Below, in pieces: positions 29,046 through 38,224 of a stretch of 64,000 nt of DNA. Within the stretch, counting starts at the first letter, position 1; every line of letters starts with the position of its first letter. The translations under genes were made by a program, and so were the position numbers. The notes under the pieces were generated by a model, which was not told the origin of the DNA, did not search any database, and saw only the letters and a list, made by a program, of their open reading frames with translations. Origin of the DNA: Mesorhizobium sp. AR02 (GTDB lineage: Bacteria; Pseudomonadota; Alphaproteobacteria; Rhizobiales; Rhizobiaceae); NCBI RefSeq assembly GCF_024746835.1, contig NZ_CP080531.1, positions 1,240,001-1,304,000 on the forward strand. The letters are read 5' to 3'.

Positions 29046-30590
29046 ATGACCATGGCCAATGTCGAGCGCAAACCGAATTGCGATATCGTCATCGTCGGCG
29101 GTGGGTCGGCCGGGACGTTGCTTGCCGCGCGACTGAGTGAAGAGCCGGATCGTCGCGTTCTGCTGATCGAGGCCGGCGAAGAGGCGGCAGACCCCGACAT
29201 CTGGAACCCCGCTGCCTGGCCGGCGCTTCAGGGCCGCAGCTACGATTGGGACTATCGCACGGAGCCGCAAGCTGGCACCGCGGGCCGGGTGCATCATTGG
29301 GCGCGCGGGCGGTTGATCGGCGGCTCGAGTTGCCTGCACGCGATGGGCTACATGCGCGGTCATCCCTCAGACTTCCAGGCCTGGGTCGACGCGACCGGGG
29401 ACCGCCGATGGAGTTGGGACGCACTGCTGCCGGTCTTCCAGGCCATCGAAGACCATCCGCTTGGTGGCGACGGCATTCACGGCAAGGGCGGGCCGCTGCT
29501 AATCCATTTACCGGCGGACGAAGTCAGTCCGGTTGCCCGTGCCTTCATCGAGGCAGGCGCATCGCTGGGCCTGCCCCGCCTCAAGGGCCACAACAGCGGA
29601 CAGATGATCGGCGTCACCCCGAACTCCCTGAACATTCGCGACGGGCGACGGGTGACGGCGGCGGACGCCTGGCTCACCGGGGCAGTCCGAGACCGCGAGA
29701 ACCTGACCATCCTTACGGGATCCCGGGTGCGGCGGCTCAATTTGGAGGGCAATCAGGTCCGCAGCCTTGAGGTCACAGGGCGACAGGGTTCGGTCGAAGT
29801 GTTTGCGGATCAAGTCGTGCTTTGTGCCGGAGCGCTGGAAAGTCCGGCTTTGCTGATGCGTTCGGGGATCGGTCCGCACGATGTGCTCGATGCCGCGGGC
29901 GTTGGCTGCCTGATCGATATGCCTGAAATCGGTCGAAACCTTCAGGACCACCTGCTCGGTGCCGGCAACCTTTACGCTGCCCGCAAGCCGGTGCCGCCAT
30001 CGCGCCTGCAACATTCGGAGTCGATGGCCTATATGCGCGCTGACGACTTCACCGCTGCCGGGCAGCCTGAAATCGTCGTTGGCTGCGGCATCGCGCCGAT
30101 CGTGTCCGAATGCTTCCAGGCGCCTGCCGCCGGCACGGCCTACTCGCTGCTGTTCGGCATCACCCATCCGACGAGCCGCGGCAGCGTGCTCATAAGCGGG
30201 CCTGAGCTCGGCGATCCCCTGATCATCGACCCGGCATACCTGCAGACCGGCCGCGACCGCGAGATGTTTCGCCGAGCTCTCGAGGCGGCACGGACAATCG
30301 GGCATAGGGATGAACTCGCCGGCTGGCGAGAGCGCGAACTCCTGCCAGGCAGCCTGAACAGTGCGGCCGAGATCGACAACTTCATCGCGCGGTCGGTCAT
30401 CACACACCATCATCCCTGCGGTACCTGCAGGATGGGTAAGGACGCGGACGCCGTCGTCGATGCAAATCTACGGCTGAAGGCGCTCGACAATCTGTTTGTC
30501 GTGGACGCGTCGATCATGCCCAACCTCACCGCAGGACCGATTCATGCCGCGGTCCTCGCGATCGCCGAGACCTTCGCTCGACGGCGCTAA
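29046..30590 (+). CDS. pyridoxine 4-oxidase (GMC family flavoprotein)
   Basis: FAD-dependent oxidation of pyridoxine to pyridoxal with O2 (EC 1.1.3.12), the entry step of the pathway. GMC landmarks: IVIVGGGSAGTLLAARL near residue 14, GRLIGGSSCLHAMGYMRG near 90, GALESPALLMRSGIG, and the active-site THHHPCGTCRMG near residue 460. The sequence matches, from memory, the crystallised M. loti enzyme, which begins MTMANVERKPN; that start (29046) has GGAG at 5-nt spacing, with an ATG one codon earlier as alternative. It is downstream of the GntR gene in the same orientation with a 158-nt gap. Its stop overlaps the convergent symporter gene. Confidence 0.93.
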   Translation: MTMANVERKPNCDIVIVGGGSAGTLLAARLSEEPDRRVLLIEAGEEAADPDIWNPAAWPALQGRSYDWDYRTEPQAGTAGRVHHWARGRLIGGSSCLHAMGYMRGHPSDFQAWVDATGDRRWSWDALLPVFQAIEDHPLGGDGIHGKGGPLLIHLPADEVSPVARAFIEAGASLGLPRLKGHNSGQMIGVTPNSLNIRDGRRVTAADAWLTGAVRDRENLTILTGSRVRRLNLEGNQVRSLEVTGRQGSVEVFADQVVLCAGALESPALLMRSGIGPHDVLDAAGVGCLIDMPEIGRNLQDHLLGAGNLYAARKPVPPSRLQHSESMAYMRADDFTAAGQPEIVVGCGIAPIVSECFQAPAAGTAYSLLFGITHPTSRGSVLISGPELGDPLIIDPAYLQTGRDREMFRRALEAARTIGHRDELAGWRERELLPGSLNSAAEIDNFIARSVITHHHPCGTCRMGKDADAVVDANLRLKALDNLFVVDASIMPNLTAGPIHAAVLAIAETFARRR

Positions 30591-31588
30591 GCCACTGAGG
30601 CCGTCGGCTCGGCTTGCAGCACGGTGGACCGGTTTGCCGCCTTGGCATATCTCTGGGCGATCATGGCGCAGACCATGAGCTGTATCTGGTGGAAGAGCAT
30701 CAGCGGCAGAACGATCGCGCCGACGCCCTGGCCGGCAAAGATGACGTTGGCCATCGGCACGCCGCTCGCCAGGCTCTTCTTCGATCCGCAGAAGGTGATC
30801 GTGATCTGGTCGGCCCTGTCGAAGCCGAGAAGCCGGCTGCCATATGTCGTGAACAGAAGCACCAGGCCGAGCAGCACCATGTCGGCGACAACGACCACGG
30901 CGATGTCACGCAGCGAGAACATGTGCCACAGCCCTTCGGCGACCGCCGTGCTGAAGGCCAGGTAGACGACCATCAGGATCGAGCCGCGATCGACAGGCAT
31001 CAGCAGTGTCTTGCGAGAGCGTATCCAGTTGCCGATCCGAGGTTCCAGCACCTGTCCGAGTGCAAAGGGCAGGAGCAATTGCACCAGGATCTGGCTCACC
31101 ACATCCCACGAAAATCCGCCATGCCCGCCCATGGAGAAGAGCAGCCCGACGAGCAAGGCTGTCAGGAACATGCCGAAGATGTTGGAGGCGGAAGCCGAGC
31201 AGATGGCCGCGGGGACATTTCCACCGGCCATCGAGGTGAACGCGATTGAGGATTGGACCGTCGACGGCAGGACGCACAGAAACAGAATGCCGAGGTAGAG
31301 CGGCTTGGGCAGGATCGAAGCAGGCAGATAGCCAAGCGCCAGACCCAGCAGCGGGAACAGGCCAAAGGTCGTCAGAAGGATCACCAGGTGCAGGCGCCAA
31401 TGCATCAGGCCGGCAACAACGACATCGCGCGAGAGCCTCGCACCATGCAGGAAGAACAGCAGCGCCACGGCAAGATTGGTCGCGATCGCGAACCATCCCG
31501 CAAACGTCCCGGTTGCAGGTGCGACCGACGCAAGCGCGACGGTGCACAACAGGAGGATCAGAAAGGAGTCCGGCAGAAAGCGGCGCAT
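30587..31588 (-). CDS. bile acid:sodium symporter-family transporter (SBF-like)
   Basis: Integral membrane protein of the SBF-like family (YfeH/PF13593 type), about 333 residues with nine to ten hydrophobic helices. Recognisable segments are AVALLFFLHGARLSRDVV, FLCVLPSTVQSSIAFTSMAGGN with SASASNIFGMF (crossover-type Ser/Asn motif) and FCGSKKSLASGVPMANVIF. The start at 31588 (MRRFLPDSF) fits the family; an ATG at 31633 has no ribosome-binding site. It is divergent from a LysR gene and convergent with pyridoxine 4-oxidase, sharing 4 nt at the stops. The substrate is unknown; uptake or export of an organic acid or B6-related compound is possible. Confidence 0.82.
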   Translation of the reverse strand: MRRFLPDSFLILLLCTVALASVAPATGTFAGWFAIATNLAVALLFFLHGARLSRDVVVAGLMHWRLHLVILLTTFGLFPLLGLALGYLPASILPKPLYLGILFLCVLPSTVQSSIAFTSMAGGNVPAAICSASASNIFGMFLTALLVGLLFSMGGHGGFSWDVVSQILVQLLLPFALGQVLEPRIGNWIRSRKTLLMPVDRGSILMVVYLAFSTAVAEGLWHMFSLRDIAVVVVADMVLLGLVLLFTTYGSRLLGFDRADQITITFCGSKKSLASGVPMANVIFAGQGVGAIVLPLMLFHQIQLMVCAMIAQRYAKAANRSTVLQAEPTASVA

Positions 31589-31681
31589 GGCATGTTCGTT
31601 CCCGAGTGCGTCCAACGCCGTCTTTTCGTGCATTGCGAAACAGGATACAAGAAATAACAGCTATCGCAATTTGAGATATCC

Positions 31682-32519
31682 ATGCTCGACCTGGCCCAAC
31701 TTCGCAGCTTCGTCGCCGTCCAGCAGATGGGAAGCTTTACCTTCGCGGCCGAGAGACTTGGGCTCGGGCAATCCACCGTCGCACATCAGCAAGCTCGAGG
31801 CGGCGCTTGGCAGGCAGTTGCTGGCCCGTGATACGCACAAGGTGGTGCTGACGCTAGACGGCGAAGCCCTGCTTGCCCATGCCCGAACCATGTTGTCCAT
31901 AGAGGGACAGGTGCAGGCGCTTTTCACCGCGCAGCGGCTGCGGGGCACCTTGAGGCTCGGCGTATCCGAGGACCTGGTCACCAGCCGCCTGCCGCTGGTG
32001 CTGGAGGATTTCGTCCGGTCTCACCCATCCGTTGATCTTGAACTGACCGTCGCGCTGAGCGGCGTGCTCTACCAGATGCAGGACAATGGCGAGCTCGATC
32101 TCGTTCTGGCAAAGCGCCGGCTGGGCGACAGCCGTGGTCGGCTCGTCTATCGCGAGCCGCTTGTCTGGCTCGCCCGTGATCCCGAACATGTCCTGTCGCT
32201 CGCGGCCTTGCCGCTGATCGCCTTCCCGCCGCCGAGCGTCACGCGCAGCATTGCGCTGGAAGCGCTCGAGCGGCACGGCATGCCATGGCGTATCGTCTGC
32301 ACCTGCGGCAGCCTGAGCGGGCTGACGGCGGCCGCCCGCGCCGGCATGGGGGTTCTGGTGCAACCGCAAAGCATGTCGCCTTCAGGCTTGAAAGAGATCG
32401 GCCGCTTGCCGCAGTTGGAGGATGTGGAATTTGTCCTCATCCCGAGCAAGGGCGCCGACAGGGCACTCGTCTCGGCGCTTTCGGAAGATATTCTGACCAA
32501 GGTGAGAGGCCTACGCTGA
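31682..32519 (+). pseudogene. LysR-family regulator, frameshifted in the HTH
   Basis: The ATG at 31682 opens a normal LysR N-terminus (MLDLAQLRSFVAVQQMGSF, then AAERLGLGQSTV). After the Val codon at 31778-31780 the frame is lost. The expected recognition-helix continuation (ISKLEAALGRQLLARDTHKV) resumes from 31785 in another frame and runs to 32519 with a complete effector-binding domain. Only 4 nt separate the two parts where 9 are expected (VSQH-I), i.e. a net 5-nt deletion. Either the regulator is inactivated or the base calls are wrong here. It is divergent from the SBF-like transporter, which it would have controlled. Confidence 0.75.
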
Positions 32520-32683
32520 CCATTGCGTAAGGGATGTCGGCCGATGGCACCATTGGCCGGGATCTACACCACAATTAACCTATTGTTCTTATTTACTTTT
32601 TCTTATTCCTAGCTCGACAGCGCGTTTGACTAGCCACGCGCACAAACTTTGCCTGTTGGTTGACAGCAAAGTATGTGCGCTTC

Positions 32684-33991
32684 CTAGGCGAATCCGACGA
32701 TCGGTCGCAGGTCGATTTGGCCTATTTCGCGGCAGCCCCGAATCACCGGAGCGACCGGAGCCGGCAACGGGCTGCGCCCGATCCGCCATTGATAGGGTGG
32801 TGGTGTGCCGTTGACCGCGTAGTCGCCTACGATGCGATCCTTATAGATGCGCGGGTTGTGCGAAGACAGGGTGCGAGCGTTGCGCCAATGGCGATCGAGG
32901 CCGATCGGCTTCCTGGTTGAGGATGCACCCAGCGCATCGAAGATAATCGTCGACGCTTCAAGAACCAGATTCGTGACCACCGTCACCGCCTGCGATGTCT
33001 CGAGTTCGGCGATCGCGTTGGCCTTTTCCTCTGCATCGGCATCGCTGGCAAAGTGTGCCTGATAAGCGCGTTCGATCGCTTGCGCGACCTGCAAAACAAT
33101 GGCGCCAGCCGCATAGGCGTTGCTGCGAATACGGCCGACGACCTGGAGCACCTGCGGATCCTGGCTTGAGCGCGGGCCGGCGGCATTGGAGTACGAGCGA
33201 TTGCGCGCGGCGACGGCGGCAGCAGTCTCGTTGGCTATCGCCCGGCCGATACCGGCAAGGGTGGCAAGATGCACCAGCTGGTAGAAGGCGGCGCCATAGC
33301 GGAACTTGTCATCGTCGACGACGACATCGTCCGGGTCGACTGTGGCATCGGTAAAGATCGTGGTGCCGCTGGCCGTGAGCGTCTGGCCAAAACCGTCCCA
33401 GTCGTCGATGACATCGACGCCTGGATCGTCGCGACGCACCTGCAAGACGATGCCTTGCCCGTCGAGCCCCGTCGCACCGACATCGATCCAGTCGGCGAAC
33501 AGCGAGCCTGTGGTGTAGTATTTGGTGCCGTTGAGCACCAGCCTGTCACCCTTGTGCGAGATGCGTGTCGAGAAAACGTCCTGTTTGGCATCGCCGATCT
33601 CGGTCCAGGCGTTGCCGGCGATCTCGCCACGCGCAATCCGCTCCGCCCAGCGCTTGCGGCTCTCGCCGGCTGTCTTGTTGACGACATCCTCGACAAAGCC
33701 AAAATGACCGCGCAGCGCCTGGGTGATGTTGGAATCGGCCTCCGACAGCTCGATCAGGATGTTGGCGAGTTCGGGCAGCGTCGCGCCAAGACCACCTTCG
33801 GCTTCGGGTATGCGCAGTGCGCCCAGGCCCGCCTGCTTCAATTTCGCGATCTCCGCCACCGGCAATTCGCGGCCAAGCTCCCGCTCGACCGCGCCGGCGG
33901 TGATCTCAGCAAATATCGGCCTGAACCGTTCGGCCAGTGTCTCATAGCGAGCGCTGGGGCCTGCGCCCCAGGCGTTGTCGATCTGTGTCAT
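32684..33991 (-). CDS. acyl-CoA dehydrogenase-fold monooxygenase (DszC/SfnB-like)
   Basis: Flavin-dependent monooxygenase of the DszC/SfnB branch of the acyl-CoA dehydrogenase superfamily, 435 residues. Landmarks are GLGALRIPEAEGGLGATLPE near residue 55, LNGTKYYTTGSLFADWIDVGA, VIDDWDGFGQTLTASGTT and the C-terminal LDRHWRNARTLSSHNPRIYK. These enzymes use reduced flavin from a separate reductase to oxygenate S or N heteroatoms. The last ~29 residues after YQWRIG are a Pro/Ile-rich tail not typical of relatives, perhaps from loss of the original stop. The start follows AGGA. It is the last gene of the operon starting at 40413 with a DszA-like enzyme and an ABC importer. Confidence 0.82.
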   Translation of the reverse strand: MTQIDNAWGAGPSARYETLAERFRPIFAEITAGAVERELGRELPVAEIAKLKQAGLGALRIPEAEGGLGATLPELANILIELSEADSNITQALRGHFGFVEDVVNKTAGESRKRWAERIARGEIAGNAWTEIGDAKQDVFSTRISHKGDRLVLNGTKYYTTGSLFADWIDVGATGLDGQGIVLQVRRDDPGVDVIDDWDGFGQTLTASGTTIFTDATVDPDDVVVDDDKFRYGAAFYQLVHLATLAGIGRAIANETAAAVAARNRSYSNAAGPRSSQDPQVLQVVGRIRSNAYAAGAIVLQVAQAIERAYQAHFASDADAEEKANAIAELETSQAVTVVTNLVLEASTIIFDALGASSTRKPIGLDRHWRNARTLSSHNPRIYKDRIVGDYAVNGTPPPYQWRIGRSPLPAPVAPVIRGCREIGQIDLRPIVGFA

Positions 33992-34039
33992 TTTGCATTG
34001 TCCTGAAATTAGCTACCTCACCCGGCGCGGGCGAGGCGG

Positions 34040-34810
34040 TCAGTGTGGTTTGGCGACATTGGCACCGCCCAGGTAAAAGTCCTGGACATCCTCACGGGCT
34101 CGCAGTTCCTCTGCCGTTCCCGACAGAACAACGCGACCGTTTTCGAGGATGTAGCCGTAGTCGGCATAGCGAAGCGCAAGATTGGCGTTCTGCTCGGCAA
34201 GCAGGAAGCTGACGCCCTGCTCACGGTTCAGAATGCGGATGATCTCGAAGATTTCCTGAACGATGATCGGCGCGAGACCCATCGACGGCTCGTCCAGCAG
34301 CACCAGGCTCGGCTTGGTCATCAGCGCGCGGCCGATGGCAACCATCTGCTGTTCGCCCCCGGAGGTCAGGCCGGCCTTGACCCTGCGCTTCTCCTTGAGG
34401 CGAGGAAACCATGTGTAGATCCGTTCGACGTCGTGCTGCAGGTCTGCCCTGCTCGGCTTGCGGACAAAGCCGCCGGAGAGGATATTTTCCTCGACCGTCA
34501 ATTGCGCAAAGCAATGACGGCCCTCCAGCACCTGGACGACGCCTTTGGCGACGAGCCGAGAAGCCGAAAGGCCGCTGACCGGCTCGCCCTGCCAGAGGAT
34601 GCTGCCTCGGCTGACCTTTCCGCGCTCTGGTCCAAGCAGATTGGAAACCGCCTTCAGCGTGGTGGTCTTGCCCGCGCCGTTGGCGCCGAGCAAGGCAACG
34701 ATCTTGCCCTGCTCGACCTTGAGCGACACGTCGCGCACAGCAAGGATCGCCTGACCATAGAGCGCTTCCATATTCTGGATCTCGAGGAAGCTTTTTGCTG
34801 CGATGGTCAT
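34040..34810 (-). CDS. ABC transporter ATP-binding protein, LivF-like
   Basis: Cytoplasmic ATPase of the hydrophobic amino-acid uptake (HAAT) type, 256 residues. Walker A is GANGAGKTTT, the signature LTSGGEQQMVAIGRA, Walker B VLLDEPSMGLAP, and the switch region LLAEQNANLAL, all in LivF style. The start at 34810 (MTIAAKSF) follows AGGATCG; the longer frame to 34915 lies in the spacer and over the end of the binding-protein gene and is not conserved. It pairs with the LivG-like ATPase at 38995. Confidence 0.88.
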   Translation of the reverse strand: MTIAAKSFLEIQNMEALYGQAILAVRDVSLKVEQGKIVALLGANGAGKTTTLKAVSNLLGPERGKVSRGSILWQGEPVSGLSASRLVAKGVVQVLEGRHCFAQLTVEENILSGGFVRKPSRADLQHDVERIYTWFPRLKEKRRVKAGLTSGGEQQMVAIGRALMTKPSLVLLDEPSMGLAPIIVQEIFEIIRILNREQGVSFLLAEQNANLALRYADYGYILENGRVVLSGTAEELRAREDVQDFYLGGANVAKPH

Positions 34811-34838
34811 GGGTCGATCCTGTCTGTGCGGGTTGGTG

Positions 34839-36179
34839 TCAGTTCGTTGCAACGCGGGGCTCGATGCCCTTTTCCTTGGCGTAGGCGGCTGCCTTTGCCT
34901 TGATGACATCGGCAAACAGCGACGCGTCGGCCTTTATCCAGTCGGTCCTTGTGTCCCAGGACTGACCGTTCCACTGGATGATCTTGGCAGCGATGGTTTC
35001 GCCCTTATGGTTATCGATGGAGGTTTTCAGCGGACTGACGAGGCCTTCCGCGCCAAGCTCGGCGATCCGCTTCTGATCGATGTCGAGGTGTTCGAGCGCC
35101 CACTGGCCTTCGGCGGCGGTCAGCGGCCTGTTGCCGAACTTCCTGTGCCCAGTGCGCAGCGCCTCGACGAAGGTGATGGCTTCGATCACGCCGTAATTGT
35201 AGTAAACCGTGCCGAACTTCGAATTGTCCTTCAGGTCGGACTTGCCCTTGTCGAGGATATCCGCCTTGAGCGTCTTCAAGATGCCGTAGCTGGTGCCCGG
35301 CGGGAAGACAGAGACGGCGAGGTAACCGTTGGCGGCAGCACCCGCCGGGCGGGCGTCGTCTTCCGAACCGCTCCAGATATCGCCGATGATGCGATCGGCG
35401 GGGAAGCCGACGCGGGCCGCTGTCTTGATCGCCACCGGCGTCATGACGCCCCAGCCGCGCAGAAAGACCCAGTCGGCGTTTGCACGGCGGATTTGCTGCC
35501 ACTGTGTCTGCTGCTGTTCGCCGGGATGCGGAACCGGGATCTGGATGTCTTCGAAGCCATATTTCTTGGCGAGGATGCCGAGCGGTTCGATCGTATCGCG
35601 GCCATAGCCGCTGTCGTGATAGAGCGTCGCGATCTTCAGCCCCTTGAGCTTGTCATAGCCGCCCGCCTGCTGGGCGATGTAATCGACGATGATCTGGGCT
35701 TCGCTCCAGTAGTCGAACACCAATGGATACTGGTAGGGAAAGACGCGACCGTCGGTGGCGATGTTCTGGCCACCGCCAGGGCTGACGATCGAGATCTTGT
35801 CGATGCGAGCCTTATCGGTGAGTGCGACGTCGAGACCGCTCGAATGCGGATAGATTGCCGCCGTCAGCGCGCCGTTATAGCCGTTCTTGTAGCGCTCGTA
35901 GCATTCGATGCCGCGCTCGATCGTGTAGGCCGTCTCGCATTCCTGGACCAGGATCTTGACGCCATCGACGCCGCCCTCGACCTCGTTGATGTAGCGGAGA
36001 TAATCGATGTTGCCGGCACCAAACGGAATGAACGATGGAGCGTAGGGCCCGGTGCGGTAGGTAAACAGCGGATAGAGCTGTTGGCCGGTGCCGTCTTCGG
36101 CGAAGGACGCGCTGCTCAGCAGCGTGACGGCCATCGCGGCAGCGGCCGCCAGCGACATGGTCTTGGTTAGCAATGACAT
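34839..36179 (-). CDS. branched-chain amino acid-type ABC substrate-binding protein
   Basis: Periplasmic receptor of the Peripla_BP_6 family, 446 residues, longer than LivJ (about 370). The signal peptide MSLLTKTMSLAAAAAMAVTL ends at ASFA-ED. The ligand lobe begins LYPLFTYRTGPYAPSF, unlike true branched-chain receptors, followed by GVKILVQECETAYTIERGIECYERYK. This enlarged type usually accompanies importers of aromatic or organosulfur compounds, not leucine. It lies between the LivM-like permease (95-nt gap) and the LivF-like ATPase (28-nt gap). Confidence 0.86.
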   Translation of the reverse strand: MSLLTKTMSLAAAAAMAVTLLSSASFAEDGTGQQLYPLFTYRTGPYAPSFIPFGAGNIDYLRYINEVEGGVDGVKILVQECETAYTIERGIECYERYKNGYNGALTAAIYPHSSGLDVALTDKARIDKISIVSPGGGQNIATDGRVFPYQYPLVFDYWSEAQIIVDYIAQQAGGYDKLKGLKIATLYHDSGYGRDTIEPLGILAKKYGFEDIQIPVPHPGEQQQTQWQQIRRANADWVFLRGWGVMTPVAIKTAARVGFPADRIIGDIWSGSEDDARPAGAAANGYLAVSVFPPGTSYGILKTLKADILDKGKSDLKDNSKFGTVYYNYGVIEAITFVEALRTGHRKFGNRPLTAAEGQWALEHLDIDQKRIAELGAEGLVSPLKTSIDNHKGETIAAKIIQWNGQSWDTRTDWIKADASLFADVIKAKAAAYAKEKGIEPRVATN

Positions 36180-36274
36180 TGTGCAACCCTTGTTTGAGTG
36201 GTTTTGAGAAAGTGACGACTGATGCTTGGGAGGAGGCGAAAGACCCGGCGCCGAGGTGTTCCGTCTGTCTGAGT

Positions 36275-37333
36275 TCAGTTGGATGATCGTGCTCGCGAGC
36301 GAAGGGCTTCGACGCCGCGCCTTCCCAGGCTCGACAATCCATCCGGTTCCTTGATCAGCAGCACGATGATGATCGTGCCGAAGATGATGTGCTGCAGGTT
36401 TGCTAGCGCGCCCTGATCGCCGAGGAATGACAAATCGATGATCAGCGACAGCCGGTCGAGCAGGATCGGCGTCAGCACGATGAAGGCGGCACCGAGAAAG
36501 TTGCCGAAGATGGTTGCCACGCCGCCGATGATGACGATGAACAGGACCTGGAATGATTTATCGAGATTGAACGCATGCGCGTCCGAGGTGCCAAGATATC
36601 CGAAGGCCCAGAGCGCGCCGGCGATGCCAAGGAAAAACGAGCTTATCCCGAAGGACAGCAGTTTGCGGCGCGCAACGCGGATGCCAATGACCGAGGCGGC
36701 GACATCCATGTCGCGGATCGCCATCCATTCGCGGCCGACACGGCTTTTGACGATGGCGAAGGCCAGCGCGATGAGCAGCACCGTGGTTGCAACCACCAGA
36801 TAATAGCGGCCGGTGGCCGACTGGAGGTCATAGTCGAGGATCTGCAGTCGAGGCGCCGAGATGGTCAGCGACTGGCTGTCATTCGAAAACCAGCTGAAAT
36901 TGGTGAACAGCCACTCGAACAAGAACTGGGCGCCGAGGGTCGAAGCGCCAAGATAGAAGCCCTTGATGCGCAGCGACGGCAGCCCGAAGATGACGCCGGC
37001 AATCGCCGCGATCAGGCCGGCAAGGATCAGGACGATCGGCAGCGGCAAGAACGGCGCACGCAGCAGCAAATTGTAGGTCGAGAAGGCACCGATCGACATG
37101 AAGGCAGCCGAACCGATCGACACAAGCCCCGTATAACCCATCAGCAGGTTCAGGCCGATGCCGGCAAGCCCCATGATCACCGTCGGGATGATGATCGAGC
37201 TCAGCCAGTAATCGTCGGCAAGGGCCGGCACCGCAAAGGCGGCGATCAGGCCAGCGACGATGGTGATGGTGGCGACCCCAAAGGCAGGCCGGCGGAGCGG
37301 CTTGGACGGGGCGGATTCCTGCAGCGTGGTCAC
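36275..37333 (-). CDS. ABC transporter permease, LivM-like
   Basis: Inner-membrane permease of the BPD_transp_2 family, 352 residues, about ten helices. It has the LivM signature ILNLLMGYTGLVSIG-type stretch (here LLMGYTGLVSIGSAAFMSIGAF) and ALRDMDVAA-like (IRDMDVAASVIGIRVARRK). The GTG start at 37333 (VTTLQESAPSK) lies 2 nt after the LivH-like stop with AAAGGG upstream; the much longer open frame is an Arg/His-rich shadow of the LivH gene and should not be used. Confidence 0.87.
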   Translation of the reverse strand: MTTLQESAPSKPLRRPAFGVATITIVAGLIAAFAVPALADDYWLSSIIIPTVIMGLAGIGLNLLMGYTGLVSIGSAAFMSIGAFSTYNLLLRAPFLPLPIVLILAGLIAAIAGVIFGLPSLRIKGFYLGASTLGAQFLFEWLFTNFSWFSNDSQSLTISAPRLQILDYDLQSATGRYYLVVATTVLLIALAFAIVKSRVGREWMAIRDMDVAASVIGIRVARRKLLSFGISSFFLGIAGALWAFGYLGTSDAHAFNLDKSFQVLFIVIIGGVATIFGNFLGAAFIVLTPILLDRLSLIIDLSFLGDQGALANLQHIIFGTIIIVLLIKEPDGLSSLGRRGVEALRSRARSSN

Positions 37334-37335
37334 GA

Positions 37336-38217
37336 TCAGACCCTTTCGATTTCGCGGTCGCCGAACAGGCCGGCCGGACGCACCAGCAGGAAGCCGACAG
37401 CGAGGATGTAGGCGAACCAGGTGGAAACGCTGCCATTGACCAGCGGGCCGATATAGATGTCGGCCAACGCCTCGGTGGCGCCGACAAGCAGGCCACCGGC
37501 GATCGCGCCCGGGATCGAGGAGAAGCCGCCGATGATCAGCACCGGCAGCGCCTTGAGCGTCACCAGCGACAGCGAATACTGCACGCCCTGGCGCGATCCC
37601 CAGACAAGGCCGGCAACCAGGGCAACGATGCCGGCGACGCTCCAGACGATGCGCCAGATGACAGGCAGGCGGATGCCGATTGACTGCGCCGCAAGCGTGT
37701 CGGCGGCCACCGCCCGAAGCGAGATGCCCATGCGCGTCTTGTTGAACGCGATGGCCAGCGTGGCGACCAGCGTCAGCGCGATCAACGAGGCAATGATGTC
37801 GAACTGGCTGACATAGATGCCGCCGACCTGCACGGCGATATCGGGGATACCGAGATCGAGCATGTGAACATCCATGCCCATCAGCAGTTGGGCAAACCCT
37901 TCGATGACATAGCTCAATCCCAGAGTGGCCATGAACAGGGTCAACGGATCGCGGTTTCGCAGCGGCCGCAGCACCAGCCACTCGATCAGAATCGCCATCA
38001 CCACCATGACAAGCGATGTGACGATGAAGGCCAGGGCGAATGGCATGCCTTTCTCGGTCAGGGTGACGAAGGTCAGCGCCGCAAACAGCAGCATCGCCCC
38101 TTGCGCGAAATTGAAGACTCCGGATGCCTTGTAGATGAGCACGAAGCCGATCGCGACGAGTGAGTACATCACTCCGGCAAACAGACCGCTGACCAATGTT
38201 TCAAGGAAATAGGACAT
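37336..38217 (-). CDS. ABC transporter permease, LivH-like
   Basis: Inner-membrane permease, 293 residues, about eight helices, opening SYFLETLVSGLFAGVMYSLVAIGFVLIYKASGVFNFAQG, which is the LivH pattern. RMGISLRAVAADTLAAQSIGI is the cytoplasmic coupling region and LKALPVLIIGGFSSIPGAIAGG the conserved late helix. It follows the LivG-like ATPase by 7 nt. LivH and LivM form the heterodimeric channel. Confidence 0.9.
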   Translation of the reverse strand: MSYFLETLVSGLFAGVMYSLVAIGFVLIYKASGVFNFAQGAMLLFAALTFVTLTEKGMPFALAFIVTSLVMVVMAILIEWLVLRPLRNRDPLTLFMATLGLSYVIEGFAQLLMGMDVHMLDLGIPDIAVQVGGIYVSQFDIIASLIALTLVATLAIAFNKTRMGISLRAVAADTLAAQSIGIRLPVIWRIVWSVAGIVALVAGLVWGSRQGVQYSLSLVTLKALPVLIIGGFSSIPGAIAGGLLVGATEALADIYIGPLVNGSVSTWFAYILAVGFLLVRPAGLFGDREIERV

Positions 38218-38224
38218 GAGTTCC

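Noticed and set aside
31476..31681. Extension of the LysR frame upstream to 31476
   Set aside because: The real LysR N-terminus is in a different frame starting at 31682; the upstream extension is a shadow of the transporter gene and intergenic sequence.
36275..37981. Very long version of the LivM-like permease (568 codons)
   Set aside because: The first ~216 codons overlap LivH in another frame and are Arg/His-rich; the GTG at 37333 with a ribosome-binding site is the proper start.
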